Shown: piece after piece, positions 49,680 to 60,000 of the stretch
How the letters are laid out: the number at the start of each line of letters is the position of its first letter
How positions within the stretch are numbered: the first letter of the stretch is position 1
Assembly (NCBI RefSeq): GCF_019656655.1
Contig: NZ_BPMV01000001.1
Coordinates: 868,001-932,000, forward strand
Direction: 5' to 3'
DNA: 64,000 nucleotides
From: Tsukamurella sp. TY48
GTDB lineage: Bacteria > Actinomycetota > Actinomycetes > Mycobacteriales > Mycobacteriaceae
Made by a program: the position numbers and the translations under genes
The notes under the pieces: generated by a model
What the model was told of the DNA's origin: nothing
The model's database searches: none
What the model saw: the letters and a program-made list of their open reading frames with translations, nothing else

Positions 49680-51638
49680 CTACTCCTTCGGCTCGTTGTA
49701 GCCGGTCTGGCTGTTGAGGATCGGGCGCAGCCGCGCCGTCTTCTCGGCGTTCCAGCCGGGCGGTTCCAGGATCGCCGCCCAGGCGTCCGCGGCCGCCTTG
49801 ACGTAGCTGTGGCCGTGGCCGTCGGGCACGTTCACCGCCACCGCCATATCGGCCGAGACCTGGAGGAAGGTCACGATCGGCACCCACGACACCGACGAGA
49901 GCACGTCGTTGCCGCGCTTCTCCCGGAGCCAGTCCGGCTTGCTGAAGGCGAGTTCGGGCTTCCACCGTCCGATCGGGTCGGACGCGTGCTGCAGGTACAC
50001 CACGCGCGGGTAGCTCCACGGCTGCTCGGGCTTGGTGAGGTCCTCGGCGTTGGCGGCGAAGCGGATGTTCGCGCCCTGCTGGTACACCGGGAGCCACTCG
50101 GGCGAGCCGGCGTCGCGCTGCCGGGTCATCTGCACCCACATCTCGTTGTTGAACGTGGGACCCGAGAACAGCGCACCGTCGGTCCGCGCCAGGATGTTGT
50201 TGGGCGAGAGGAAGGGAGCCTCGCCACCGAACGAGCCCAGGCTCTCACCGAAGATCACGAGCTTCGGCCGCTGACCTTCGGGCAGCGACTTGACCTTCTT
50301 ATCGACGGCCTCGAACAGGGCCTGTCCGGCCTGGAGCGCGTTCTGCTTGTCGACCAGGAACGACAGCCAGCTCGGCAGGAACGAGTACTGCATGCTCACG
50401 ATGGCCGAGTCGCCGTTGTACATGTACTCCAGTGCGCCGGCCTCGGCCTCGTTGACCCAGCCGGTGCCGGTGGTCGTGGCGACGGCGACGATCTTGCGCT
50501 GCAGGCCGCCCGTGCGCTCGAGTTCGGCGGCGGCCTTCTCGGCGATCACCTTGTACCGGTTCGGGTCCGAGGCATCGATGGAACCGAGACCCGAGTAGGT
50601 GCGGATCGGCTCCATCGCCGGGGTCCCGTTGAACGCGGTGAGGTGCTCCACCGTCTGGGCGTTGGAGACGAAGATCCGGCCCTGCTTGCCCAGCGAGGCC
50701 CAGCTGACGAGCGATCCCGGTCCGCCGGAGCGCAGCGGGCTGGTCGGCTCGGGCCGGTCGTTGCCGCCCTCCCGGTTGACCTTCGAGAAGGTGGTGTTCA
50801 TCGCGTCCATCGCGCCGCGCACGACCACGCCGTTGATGATGCCCACCGAGAGCAGCAGGACCAGGGCGACGGCGACCACGGCGGAGACCCGCGGCGGCGA
50901 GACCTTCTCGAGCTGACGGATGAGCCACCGGACGACCCACCGGATGGCCTTGCCGAATTCGACCAGGATGTACAGCATCACCACCGACAGCACGGCGATC
51001 TCGACGTAGTCGATCGGCACCAGGTGCTCGGTGGCCATCATGTCGCGCAGTTCGTCCTGCCAGCGGTCGAACCAGATCACCATGCCGATGGTGCCGACCA
51101 CGCCCACGCCGATCAGCACGGGCCAGTAGCGGGCGGGAGGCTTGGGGCTGCTGTCCTGCGACCGCATGAATCGCACCAGCCACACCGCGAAGACGCCGAG
51201 GCCGTAACCGATCGCGCCGGAACCGCCGCTCACCAGGCTCTGGAAGAGGGGGCCGCGGGGCAGCAGCGACGGGGTCAGGGAGAACCAGATGAAGACGAGG
51301 CCGACCGCGGTTCCCGTGAAGGTGTAGCGGCCTCTCCACCAGGCACCGAAGCGGGTGAGGAGGTTCCCCTCCTTCGCGGCGACCGCGGTCGCCGGCGCGG
51401 GCGCCGCATCGTCGGAGGCCGCGGGCGCCGCATCGTCGGAGGCCCCGGGAGTCGCGTCGTCGGTGGTCGCGGGAGTCGCGTCGTCGGCGGTCGCGGGCGC
51501 GGTATCGGCGGGTGTCGCCTCCGCGGCCTCGTGCTTGCCGACCTGGGGTGCTGCGACCACCTTCGGAGCGTCGGCTGCGGCCTGCTCTGCCGAGCGGGAC
51601 CCGCTCGGCTCGTCGGGCGACTCGTCGACCTTGCTCAT
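49680..51638 (-). CDS. Membrane-anchored alpha/beta-hydrolase family protein
   Basis: This 652-residue protein starts with about 95 acidic, Ala/Thr/Asp-rich residues that include a tandem repeat. Then come about five transmembrane helices (roughly 110-290; for example GTAVGLVFIWFSLTPSLLP and YVEIAVLSVVMLYILVEFG). The C-terminal hydrolase domain of the actinobacterial Abhydrolase_9 family follows, with nucleophile elbow VIFGESLGSFGGE and catalytic His in PDGHGHSYV. No enzymatic activity is established for the family; a lipase or envelope role is possible. The ATG at 51638 has an AGGAGGT site. Confidence 0.85.
   Translation of the reverse strand: MSKVDESPDEPSGSRSAEQAAADAPKVVAAPQVGKHEAAEATPADTAPATADDATPATTDDATPGASDDAAPAASDDAAPAPATAVAAKEGNLLTRFGAWWRGRYTFTGTAVGLVFIWFSLTPSLLPRGPLFQSLVSGGSGAIGYGLGVFAVWLVRFMRSQDSSPKPPARYWPVLIGVGVVGTIGMVIWFDRWQDELRDMMATEHLVPIDYVEIAVLSVVMLYILVEFGKAIRWVVRWLIRQLEKVSPPRVSAVVAVALVLLLSVGIINGVVVRGAMDAMNTTFSKVNREGGNDRPEPTSPLRSGGPGSLVSWASLGKQGRIFVSNAQTVEHLTAFNGTPAMEPIRTYSGLGSIDASDPNRYKVIAEKAAAELERTGGLQRKIVAVATTTGTGWVNEAEAGALEYMYNGDSAIVSMQYSFLPSWLSFLVDKQNALQAGQALFEAVDKKVKSLPEGQRPKLVIFGESLGSFGGEAPFLSPNNILARTDGALFSGPTFNNEMWVQMTRQRDAGSPEWLPVYQQGANIRFAANAEDLTKPEQPWSYPRVVYLQHASDPIGRWKPELAFSKPDWLREKRGNDVLSSVSWVPIVTFLQVSADMAVAVNVPDGHGHSYVKAAADAWAAILEPPGWNAEKTARLRPILNSQTGYNEPKE
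51403..51498 (-). repeat. 24-bp coding tandem repeat, four copies
   Basis: Four 24-bp units (51403-51426, 51427-51450, 51451-51474, 51475-51498) encode successive 8-residue blocks of the type ATxDDATP / ASDDAAPA in the N-terminal acidic region of the membrane hydrolase. The first two units are nearly identical, so copy number may vary between strains. Confidence 0.75.
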
Positions 51639-51678
51639 GCGACCTCCTGGTTCACTGTCCCGTATCGGAGCTAGCTAA

Positions 51679-53118
51679 TCATGCCCCGTCCTCGGCCGCT
51701 GCGCCTGCAAAGGTGTACGGGATCGGTTCCGCCCGATTCGGGTCCACCGCGATCGGTCTGCCCAGCTGAGGAAAGGCGCGCTGCGCACAGCGCGGACGGT
51801 CGCACACCTTGCAGCCCGCACCGATCGGCGTGAACGATTCCGGGTCGTCGAGCGCGAGCCCGCGGGAGTACACCAGGCGGTGGGCGTGCGCGAGATCGCA
51901 GCCGAGTCCCACCGCGAAGTCGCGCCCCTGACCGAGGTAACCGGCCCCGGCGTCCGAGGTGGTGCGCGCCACCCAGAGGTAGCTGCGGCCGTCGGGCATC
52001 TGGGCGACCTGCGTGCGGATCCGCCCGGGCGTGGCGAAGGCGTCGTGCACCACCCACAGCGGGCAGCTCCCGCCCACGCGGGAGAAGTGGAAAGCGGTGG
52101 CCGACTGCCGCTTCGAGATGTTGCCGGCCCGGTCGGTGCGCACGAGGAAGAACGGGACACCGCGGCGGCCGGGACGCTGCAGGGTGGAGAGCCGGTGGCA
52201 CACCGTCTCGAATCCCACCTCGAATCGGGCGCCCAGCAGGTCCACGTCGTAGCGGAGCTCCTCGGCGGCGCGCAGGAACCGCTCGTAGGGCAGGACCAGC
52301 GCCCCGGCGAAGTAGTTCGCGAGTCCCACCCGCGCCAGCGCCCGCGAGTGCGTCGGCAGGGACCCGGCCTCGCCGATCACGCCCTCCATCGCGTCCGCCT
52401 GCGTGAGGAAGGCGAGTTGCGTGGCGATCTGGAAGGCGCGCTGCCCGTGATCGAGCCGGCGCGCGAGGGTCAGCACGCCGGATTCCGCGTCGAAACTGCG
52501 ACGCGGGCCGGGCCGGTCGGGCTCGCCCTCCCCGATCCGGACGGTGACGCCGTGCTCGTCGCGCAGGAGCCGCGCCAGTTGCAGGTCCAGGCCGCCCACG
52601 GTGAGCCCGCGGCTGTCGAAGAGCTCCTCGGCGGCGATGTCCAACACCGGGATGTGGTTGCGGTGGTCGTAGAAGAAGTCGCGCACGTCCTCGTAGGGCG
52701 TCGACACCGCTCCCCCGGCACCTCCCGCGGAGACGCCCGTCGAGAGCCGCTCCACCTGCTCGGTCGCGCCCCGGAGCTGCCGGTGCATCGCGACCATCGC
52801 ACGCGCCACCGCCGGGGACCGGGCCACCAGATCGTCGAGCTCGGCGGGCCCCACGTCTCCCGCCTCGCCGTTCTCGACGAGCGCATCCTGCAGGTCGGCG
52901 ACCAACCGGGCGTCCGATTCGGCGGCGAAGAAGGCCATATCGAGGTCGAAGGTGGTGTTGAGCCGCATCAACACGGGGACCGACAGCGGCCGCTGATCGT
53001 TCTCCAGCTGGTTGATGTAGCTGACCGACAGCCCCAGCGCCTTCGCGAGGGCCGTCTGGGTGAGGCCCCGCTCGTCCCGCAGGCGCTTGAGGCGCGGACC
53101 CACGTACAGCCTCTGCAT
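51679..53118 (-). CDS. prpR: Propionate/acyl-CoA-responsive regulator PrpR (RamB-like)
   Basis: This 479-residue regulator (Rv1129c-like) has an N-terminal Cro/C1 helix-turn-helix (LKRLRDERGLTQTALAKAL, LSVSYINQLENDQRPLS), a central IrrE-like region (about 150-300) and a C-terminal short-chain fatty-acyl-CoA-binding (ScfR) domain. Near the C-terminus GAGCKVCDRPRCAQRAFP provides cysteines for the [4Fe-4S] cluster reported in M. tuberculosis PrpR; the zinc-peptidase HExxH is absent. It is divergent from prpDBC, the expected target. The ATG at 53118 follows TAGATT at 6 nt (leaderless). Confidence 0.92.
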   Translation of the reverse strand: MQRLYVGPRLKRLRDERGLTQTALAKALGLSVSYINQLENDQRPLSVPVLMRLNTTFDLDMAFFAAESDARLVADLQDALVENGEAGDVGPAELDDLVARSPAVARAMVAMHRQLRGATEQVERLSTGVSAGGAGGAVSTPYEDVRDFFYDHRNHIPVLDIAAEELFDSRGLTVGGLDLQLARLLRDEHGVTVRIGEGEPDRPGPRRSFDAESGVLTLARRLDHGQRAFQIATQLAFLTQADAMEGVIGEAGSLPTHSRALARVGLANYFAGALVLPYERFLRAAEELRYDVDLLGARFEVGFETVCHRLSTLQRPGRRGVPFFLVRTDRAGNISKRQSATAFHFSRVGGSCPLWVVHDAFATPGRIRTQVAQMPDGRSYLWVARTTSDAGAGYLGQGRDFAVGLGCDLAHAHRLVYSRGLALDDPESFTPIGAGCKVCDRPRCAQRAFPQLGRPIAVDPNRAEPIPYTFAGAAAEDGA

Positions 53119-53124
53119 GGTCGG

Positions 53125-53229
53125 AATCTAGCACCACCGGCTTTCGCAACTTTCGCAATCTTCGTCGGTGCGGTTCGCACAGATACACATCTGCAACATC
53201 TTTCGCGCGCTGGGCGTCGTGCATAGCGT
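53125..53229. promoter_or_regulatory. prpR-prpDBC divergent control region with TTTCGCAA repeats
   Basis: The prpR -10 is TAGATT (53130-53125). Two tandem 9-mers TTTCGCAAC/TTTCGCAAT (53142-53159) overlap its -35 region and resemble the TTTGCAAA-type sites of PrpR/RamB with an extra C. A further TTTCGC (53201-53206) lies exactly 17 nt before the prpD -10 TAGCGT (53224-53229). A GTGCG-GTT-CGCAC palindrome (53168-53180) is in the middle. PrpR probably controls both itself and prpDBC here. Confidence 0.6.
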
Positions 53230-53266
53230 GTGAAGGAACCGTCCCGTCCGTGAAGAGGAGCCAACT

Positions 53267-54772
53267 GTGCAGACCCACTCCGTGCGCACCCACCGCTCGG
53301 CCGAGAACTTCCCCCGCGAGGAGCACCTCGCCTGGAAGGTTGCGCAGGTGGCCGCCGATCCGGTGGCCGTGCCGGAGGACACCGCGGCGATGGTGATCAA
53401 TCGGATCATCGACAACGCCGCGGTCGCGGCGGCCTCGCTGGCGCGCAGGCCCGTCGCGAACGCGCGGGCCCAGGCGGTGGCGCACCCGTACGCGCCGGGT
53501 TCGACGGTGTTCGGTGTGCCCGGCCGGTTCTCGCCGGAGTGGGCGGCGTGGGCGAACGGCACCGCGGTGCGCGAGCTCGACTTCCACGACACCTTCCTGG
53601 CCGCGGAGTACAGCCACCCCGGGGACAACATTCCGCCGATCCTCGCGGTCGCGCAGCACACCGGAGCGAACGGCGCCGATTTGATCCGCGGTCTCGCCAC
53701 CGGCTACGAGATCCAGATCGATCTGGTGCGTGCGATCTGCCTGCACGAACACAAGATCGACCACGTGGCGCACCTCGGCCCGTCCGCCGCGGCCGGGATC
53801 GGCGCCCTGCTGCACCTGCCCGCCGAGACGATCTATCAGGCGATCGGGCAGGCGCTGCACACCACCACGGCCACACGCCAGTCCCGCAAGGGTGAGATCT
53901 CCTCGTGGAAGGCCTACGCGCCGGCCTTCGCCGGGAAGATGGCGGTCGAGGCCGTCGATCGTGCGATGCGGGGCGAGGGCGCACCGTCGCCGATCTGGGA
54001 GGGCGAGGACGGCGTGATCGCCTGGCTGCTGGGCGGTCCGGAGGCGCAGTACGAGGTGCCGCTCCCCGCTCCCGGCGAGGCGAAGCGGGCGATCCTCGAC
54101 TCGTACACCAAGGAGCATTCGGCCGAGTACCAGAGCCAGGCGCCGATCGACCTCGCACGCCGGATGCGCGAGCGGATCGGCGATCTCACGCAGATCGAGA
54201 AGATCGTGCTGCACACCAGCCATCACACGCACTACGTGATCGGCACCGGCTCGAACGATCCACAGAAGTTCGATCCACGCGCTTCCCGCGAAACCCTCGA
54301 CCACTCGGTGATGTACATCTTCGCGGTCGCCTTGCAGGACGGCGGCTGGCACCACGAGCGGTCGTACGCGCCGGAGCGGGCCCAGCGGCCCGACACGGTG
54401 GAGCTGTGGCGCCGGATCTCCACGGCCGAGGATCCCGAATGGACGCGGCGATACCACTCGACGGACCCGGCCGAGAAGGCCTTCGGCGCTCGCGCGGAGG
54501 TCACCCTCACGTCCGGCGAGGTCATCGTGGACGAGCTGGCCGTAGCCGATGCGCACCCGTTGGGCGCCAGGCCCTTCGCCCGCGAGCAGTACATCCAGAA
54601 GTTCCGGATCCTCGCCGACGGGGTGATCGAGAAGGACGAACAGGACCGCTTCCTGGAGGCGGCGCAGGCCACCGCGAGCCTCGGGGCCGGAGAACTGGAT
54701 CTGCTCACGTTCACCGTGACCGACGAGGTGCTCGCCCGCGCTCCGCAGCTTCCCGGTGGGCTGTTCCGGTGA
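53267..54772 (+). CDS. prpD: 2-methylcitrate dehydratase
   Basis: This 501-residue MmgE/PrpD-family enzyme dehydrates 2-methylcitrate in the methylcitrate cycle that disposes of propionyl-CoA. Family marks are [20 protein letters not shown], the conserved [20 protein letters not shown] (substrate region) and the C-terminal small domain ending [11 protein letters not shown]. The GTG start at 53267 has GAAGAGGAG at good spacing. It overlaps prpB by 4 nt. Induction by PrpR under propionate or cholesterol growth is expected from M. tuberculosis. Confidence 0.94.
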   Translation: MQTHSVRTHRSAENFPREEHLAWKVAQVAADPVAVPEDTAAMVINRIIDNAAVAAASLARRPVANARAQAVAHPYAPGSTVFGVPGRFSPEWAAWANGTAVRELDFHDTFLAAEYSHPGDNIPPILAVAQHTGANGADLIRGLATGYEIQIDLVRAICLHEHKIDHVAHLGPSAAAGIGALLHLPAETIYQAIGQALHTTTATRQSRKGEISSWKAYAPAFAGKMAVEAVDRAMRGEGAPSPIWEGEDGVIAWLLGGPEAQYEVPLPAPGEAKRAILDSYTKEHSAEYQSQAPIDLARRMRERIGDLTQIEKIVLHTSHHTHYVIGTGSNDPQKFDPRASRETLDHSVMYIFAVALQDGGWHHERSYAPERAQRPDTVELWRRISTAEDPEWTRRYHSTDPAEKAFGARAEVTLTSGEVIVDELAVADAHPLGARPFAREQYIQKFRILADGVIEKDEQDRFLEAAQATASLGAGELDLLTFTVTDEVLARAPQLPGGLFR

Positions 54773-55695
54773 GCACGGACATCTCGGGCCTGTTGGCGGC
54801 GGCTCCGTCGGCGAACGACAAGCGCAGGGCACTGCGCGCCGGACTGGCCTCGGATCGGATCGTCCGCATACCGGGCGCCTTCAATCCGCTCACCGCCAAG
54901 CTCATCCAGGAGATCGGGTTCGAGGGCGTGTACGTCTCCGGCGCGGTGGTGGCCGCCGATCTCGCGCTGCCGGATATCGGGCTGACCACTCTGACCGAGG
55001 TGGCCACCCGGGCGCAGCAGATCGCGCGGGTCACGGACCTGCCCACCCTCGTCGACGCCGACACCGGCTTCGGCGAACCGATGAGTGCGGCGCGCACCGT
55101 GACCGTGCTGGAGGATGCGGGATTGGCCGGGCTCCATCTGGAGGACCAGGTGAACCCGAAGCGCTGCGGACATCTCGACGGCAAGGCCGTGGTGCCAACC
55201 GAGGAGGCGGTGCGCCGGATCCGGGCCGCCGTGGCCGCCCGGCGCGATCCGGACCTCGTGATCTGCGCACGGACCGATGCCGCGGGCATCGAGGGAATCG
55301 ACGCGGCGATCGGGCGGGCTCGGGCCTACGCCGATGCCGGGGCGGACCTCATCTTCACCGAAGCCCTGTACACCCCATCGGATTTCGAGCGCTTCCGCGC
55401 CGCGGTGGATGCCCCGCTGCTGGCGAACATGACTGAGTTCGGCAAGTCGGAGCTCATCGACGCACAGACCCTGGAATCGATCGGCTACAACGCGGTGATC
55501 TATCCCGTGACCACGCTGCGGCTCGCGATGTTCGCCGCCGAGGAGGGCCTGCGGGCCATCGCCACCACCGGCACCCAGAAGGACCTGCTGGACCGGATGC
55601 AGCACCGCAGCCGGCTCTACGAGTTGCTGCAGTACGAGCGCTACAACGATTTCGATTCCGGCATCTTCAATTTCACCCTCTCCAGGAGTCAGTGA
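54769..55695 (+). CDS. prpB: 2-methylisocitrate lyase
   Basis: This 308-residue member of the isocitrate lyase/PEP mutase superfamily splits 2-methylisocitrate into pyruvate and succinate. [24 protein letters not shown] (Mg-binding Asp), the catalytic-loop [11 protein letters not shown] with the active-site Cys, and ICARTDAAG are all present. It is PrpB-sized rather than the larger AceA. M. tuberculosis lacks a dedicated prpB and uses isocitrate lyase, so the complete prpDBC operon is a difference from it. The GTG start overlaps the prpD stop. Confidence 0.94.
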   Translation: MSTDISGLLAAAPSANDKRRALRAGLASDRIVRIPGAFNPLTAKLIQEIGFEGVYVSGAVVAADLALPDIGLTTLTEVATRAQQIARVTDLPTLVDADTGFGEPMSAARTVTVLEDAGLAGLHLEDQVNPKRCGHLDGKAVVPTEEAVRRIRAAVAARRDPDLVICARTDAAGIEGIDAAIGRARAYADAGADLIFTEALYTPSDFERFRAAVDAPLLANMTEFGKSELIDAQTLESIGYNAVIYPVTTLRLAMFAAEEGLRAIATTGTQKDLLDRMQHRSRLYELLQYERYNDFDSGIFNFTLSRSQ

Positions 55696-56813
55696 TGACC
55701 GATCGCGCCACGATCTTCAAGGGCCTCGCCGGTGTGGTGGTGGACACCACCGCCGTTTCGAAGGTGGTGCCCGAGACCAACTCCCTGACCTACCGGGGCT
55801 ATGCCGTCCAGGACCTCGCGGCCAAGTGCAGCTTCGAGGAAGTGGCCTTCCTGCTGTGGAACGGCGAGCTCCCGGACGCGGAGACGCTCGCCCGGTTCGA
55901 GTCCGCCGAGCGCGCAGCGCGGGTGGCGGATCGCTCGCTGCTCGAACTGATCGCCGGGCATCCCGTCACTTGCCATCCGATGGACGTGGTGCGCACCGCG
56001 GTCAGCTACCTCGGCGCCGAAGATCCCTTCGAGGACGACACCCGACCCGAGGCCAACCACGACAAGGCACTGCGGATGATGGCGGTGCTGCCCACGATCG
56101 TGGCCGCGGATCTGCGGCGCCGGCGCGGGCTGCCGCCGATCGCACCGGACCCGTCGCTCGGCTTCGCCGCGAACTTCCTGCGGATGAGCTTCGGCGAGGT
56201 TCCGGCACCCGAGCTGGTGCGGGCCTTCGAGGTCTCGCTGATCCTGTACGCGGAGCACAGCTTCAACGCCTCGACCTTCGCGGCCCGCGTGGTCACCTCC
56301 ACGACCTCGGACATCTACAGCGCCGTCACCGCGGCGATCGGTGCTCTCAAGGGCAAGCTCCACGGCGGCGCCAACGAGGCGGTCATGCACGATATGACGG
56401 AGATCGGCGATCCCGCCCGTGCCGAGGCCTGGCTGCGGGGCAAGCTCGCCCGCAAGGAGAAGGTGATGGGCTTCGGGCACCGCGTCTACAAGAACGGCGA
56501 CTCGCGGGTCCCCACCATGAAGGCGGCGCTCCATCAGATCGCCGAGCACACCGACGGCGCGGTCTGGGTGCGGATGTACGACGTCCTGGAGCACACCATG
56601 GACGAGGCCACCGGGATCAAGCCCAACCTCGACTTCCCCACCGGTCCGGCCTATCACCTGCTCGGCTTCGAGACCGAGGTCTTCACGCCCATCTTCGTGA
56701 TGGCGCGGATCACCGGGTGGACCGCCCACATCATCGAGCAGACCGCGGCCAATGCGCTGATTCGTCCGCTCTCCGAGTACGTCGGCGTCCCGCAGCGCCC
56801 GGTGGTGGCCTAA
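55695..56813 (+). CDS. prpC: 2-methylcitrate synthase
   Basis: This 372-residue member of the citrate synthase family condenses propionyl-CoA with oxaloacetate. Citrate-synthase active-site motifs are GGANEAVMHDM (His), MGFGHRVYKNGDSR (His) and the Asp in PNLDFPTGPAYHLLGF, the latter being typical of the methylcitrate type. NELYAEHSF-like SLILYAEHSFNASTFAARV is the family signature. ATG at 55695 shares a base with the prpB stop; GTG at 55692 is an equal alternative. It is the last gene of the operon; no hairpin terminator was evident after it. Confidence 0.93.
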   Translation: MTDRATIFKGLAGVVVDTTAVSKVVPETNSLTYRGYAVQDLAAKCSFEEVAFLLWNGELPDAETLARFESAERAARVADRSLLELIAGHPVTCHPMDVVRTAVSYLGAEDPFEDDTRPEANHDKALRMMAVLPTIVAADLRRRRGLPPIAPDPSLGFAANFLRMSFGEVPAPELVRAFEVSLILYAEHSFNASTFAARVVTSTTSDIYSAVTAAIGALKGKLHGGANEAVMHDMTEIGDPARAEAWLRGKLARKEKVMGFGHRVYKNGDSRVPTMKAALHQIAEHTDGAVWVRMYDVLEHTMDEATGIKPNLDFPTGPAYHLLGFETEVFTPIFVMARITGWTAHIIEQTAANALIRPLSEYVGVPQRPVVA

Positions 56814-56911
56814 CTGATCCCGGCCCCTACGCTGGTCACGCGCCCGATCGCGGATCCGAAGCAACCGGTCGCCATCATTATTCATCGGATGTTTAGCTAG
56901 CCAGGGCATTC

Positions 56912-56967
56912 TTTGCGACCAGCAAATGCGGGATCGGCCCAGCAATCCACGATCGGCGGGATAACAT
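56912..56967 (+). promoter_or_regulatory. pca promoter region: TTTGC-N5-GCAAA repeat and -10 TAACAT
   Basis: The inverted repeat TTTGC (56912-56916) / GCAAA (56922-56926) uses the same words as RamB/PrpR sites. A -10-like TAACAT lies at 56962-56967, giving a leader of about 95 nt before the GTG at 57070. The remaining bases between prpC and pca show nothing else I can support. Confidence 0.4.
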
Positions 56968-57069
56968 TGATCGGGTCTCTCGCCCACTACGCGTGAGACT
57001 CGGCATGGCGGCGCAGCGAACTCCGTGGCACCGGCATCGACCCCACCGCACAACGACGGGAGCACCCCA

Positions 57070-60000
57070 GTGACAGCCACCGATGGCCCGGCCGTGACGA
57101 TGTTCGACAAGGTCCTGGTGGCCAACCGCGGCGAGATCGCGATCCGCGGATTCCGCGCCGCCGTCGAGAGCGGCGCCAAGACCGTGGCGGTGTACCCGTA
57201 CGAGGATCGCAACTCCCCGCACCGGCAGAAGGCCGACGAGGCGTACCAGATCGGTACGGAGGGCCATCCGGTCCGCGCCTACCTGAGCGTCGACGAGATC
57301 ATCCGGATCGCCAAGCACGCCGGCGCCGACGCCGTGTATCCGGGCTACGGATTCCTCTCCGAGAACCCGGAGCTGGCCGGCGCCTGCGCCGAGGCGGGGA
57401 TCACCTTCGTGGGCCCGCCGAAGGAGGTCCTCGAACTCACCGGCAACAAGGCCCGCGCGATCGCCGCGGCGCGGGCGGCCGGCCTGCCGGTACTCACCTC
57501 GTCCGCGCCGTCGGCGGATGTGGACGAGTTGCTCACTGCCGCGCAGGACATGCACTTCCCCGTCTTCGTCAAGGCGGTCGCCGGCGGTGGCGGCCGCGGC
57601 ATGCGCCGGGTGGCCGAGCTCGACGATCTGCGTGACGCGATCGAGATCGCCTCGCGGGAAGCGGAATCCGCCTTCGGCGATCCCACCGTCTTCCTGGAGG
57701 AGGCGGTGATCGATCCGCGCCACATCGAGGTGCAGATCCTGGCCGATACCGCGGGCAACGTGATCCACCTGTTCGAGCGGGACTGTTCCTTGCAGCGCCG
57801 GCACCAGAAGGTGATCGAGATGGCGCCGGCGCCGAACATCTCGGACGAGCTGCGCGAGCGGCTCTGCACGGATGCGGTCAATTTCGCGACGTCCATCGGC
57901 TACAGCTGCGCGGGCACCGTCGAATTCCTCGTCGATCCGCAGGGCCGCCACGTCTTCATGGAGATGAACCCGCGGATCCAGGTGGAACACACCGTGACCG
58001 AGGAGGTCACCGACGTCGACCTCGTGGCCGCGCAGCTGCGCATCGCCGCGGGAGCCACGCTCCCGGAGCTCGGACTCACCCAGGACGCGATCCGGCTCAA
58101 CGGCACCGCGTTGCAGTGCCGCATCACCACCGAGGACCCCACCGACGGATTCCGTCCGGACACCGGCCGCGTCACCGCGTACCGCACCCCGGGCGGCGCC
58201 GGTATCCGGCTCGACGGCGGCACCTCGGTGGGCGCGGAGATCAGCCCGCACTTCGATTCGATGCTGGTCAAGCTCACCACGCGCGGTCGCGACCGGCAGA
58301 CGGCGATCGTGCGCGCCCGCCGCGCACTCGCGGAGTTCCGGATCCGCGGCGTGGCCACCAACATCCCCTATCTGCAGGCCGTGCTCGCCGATCCCGACTT
58401 CGTGGCCGGGAAGGTGACCACGTCCTTCATCGAGCAGCGCCCCGAACTGCTCACCGCCCGCGGTTCCTCCGATACCGCGAGCAAGATCCTGCGCTATCTG
58501 GCCGATGTCACCGTCAACAAGCCGCACGGCGTGCGCCCGACGAAGGTGTACGCCACCGACAAGCTCCCGCCCGTGGATCTGTCGGCGCCCGCACCGGACG
58601 GCTCCAAACAGCGCCTCACCGCCCTCGGCCCGGCGGGATTCGCCGCCGACTTGCGCGCACAGACGGCACTCGCAGTCACCGACACCACCTTCCGCGACGC
58701 CCACCAGTCGCTCCTCGCGACCCGCGTGCGCACCTCCGCCCTCGCCACGATCGCGCCCTACGAGGCGCGCCTCACACCACAGCTGCTGTCGGTGGAGGCC
58801 TGGGGCGGCGCGACTTACGATGTGGCGCTGCGCTTCCTGCACGAGGATCCGTGGGAGCGGCTCGCCACCCTCCGCGAGGCGATGCCGAACATCTGCCTGC
58901 AGATGCTGCTCCGCGGCCGGAACACGGTGGGCTACACGCCGTATCCACAGCAGGTGACCGATTCCTTCGTGGCCGAAGCCGCGGCGACCGGCGTGGACAT
59001 CTTCCGGATCTTCGACGCCCTCAACGACGTCGAGCAGATGCGGCCCGCCATCGAGGCCGTGCTCGCCACGGGCACCGCCGTCGCCGAGGGGCGCTCTCCT
59101 ACACCGGCGACCTCGCCGATCCCGCCGAGACCCTGTACACGCTGGACTACTACCTGGGCGTCGCGGAGAAGATCGTCCGGGCCGGCGCCCACGTCCTCGC
59201 GATCAAGGACATGGCCGGGCTGTTGCGCCCCGCCGCGGCCGACAGGCTGGTGCGCGCGTTGCGCAGCGAGTTCGACCTGCCGGTGCACGTGCACACGCAC
59301 GACACCCCGGGCGGACAGCTCGCCACCTACCTGGCGGCGTGGAACGCGGGGGCCGATGCCGTCGACGGTGCCGCGGCGCCGTTGTCGGGCACCACGAGTC
59401 AACCCTCGCTGTCGTCGATCGTGGCCGCCACCGCGCACACCGAGCGCGACACCGGCATCGATCTCGCCGCGGTCTGCGCGCTCGAGCCCTACTGGGAGGC
59501 CGTCCGCGGCGCCTACGCACCCTTCGAATCGGGACTCAAGGCCCCGACGGGTCGCGTCTACCACCACGAGATCCCCGGCGGTCAGCTGTCGAACCTGCGG
59601 CAGCAGGCGGGAGCCCTGGGACTCGCGGAACGCTTCGAGGACATCGAGAACGCCTACGCCGACGCCGACCGCATGCTGGGCCGCCTGGTGAAGGTCACAC
59701 CGTCGTCGAAGGTGGTGGGCGACCTCGCCCTGGCCCTGGTGGGCACGGGCGTCTCCGCCGAGGAGTTCGCCGCCGATCCGGCGCGCTACGACATCCCCGA
59801 CTCCGTGATCGGGTTCCTGCGCGGTGAGCTCGGCACGCCGCCCGGCGGGTGGCCGGAGCCGCTGCGCAGCCGCGCCCTGCAAGGGCGCGCGGAGGCGACG
59901 CCCGTCACGGAAGTACCCGAGGCCGAGGCGACCGAGCTCGCCGCTTCGTCCGAGCAGCGGCGAGCGGCACTGAGCCGCCTGCTGTTCCCCGGGCCGATGC

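Noticed and set aside
51671-54832. A 1,053-codon minus-strand open frame antisense to prpD and overlapping prpR
   Set aside because: It runs through prpD, which has all family motifs; the apparent length reflects rare stops in GC-rich third-position DNA.
59086-59100. Programmed -1 ribosomal frameshift in pca
   Set aside because: GAGGGGCGC is not an X-XXY-YYZ slippery site, no downstream pseudoknot is evident, and pyruvate carboxylases are not known to use frameshifting. A lost base in a G-run is simpler.
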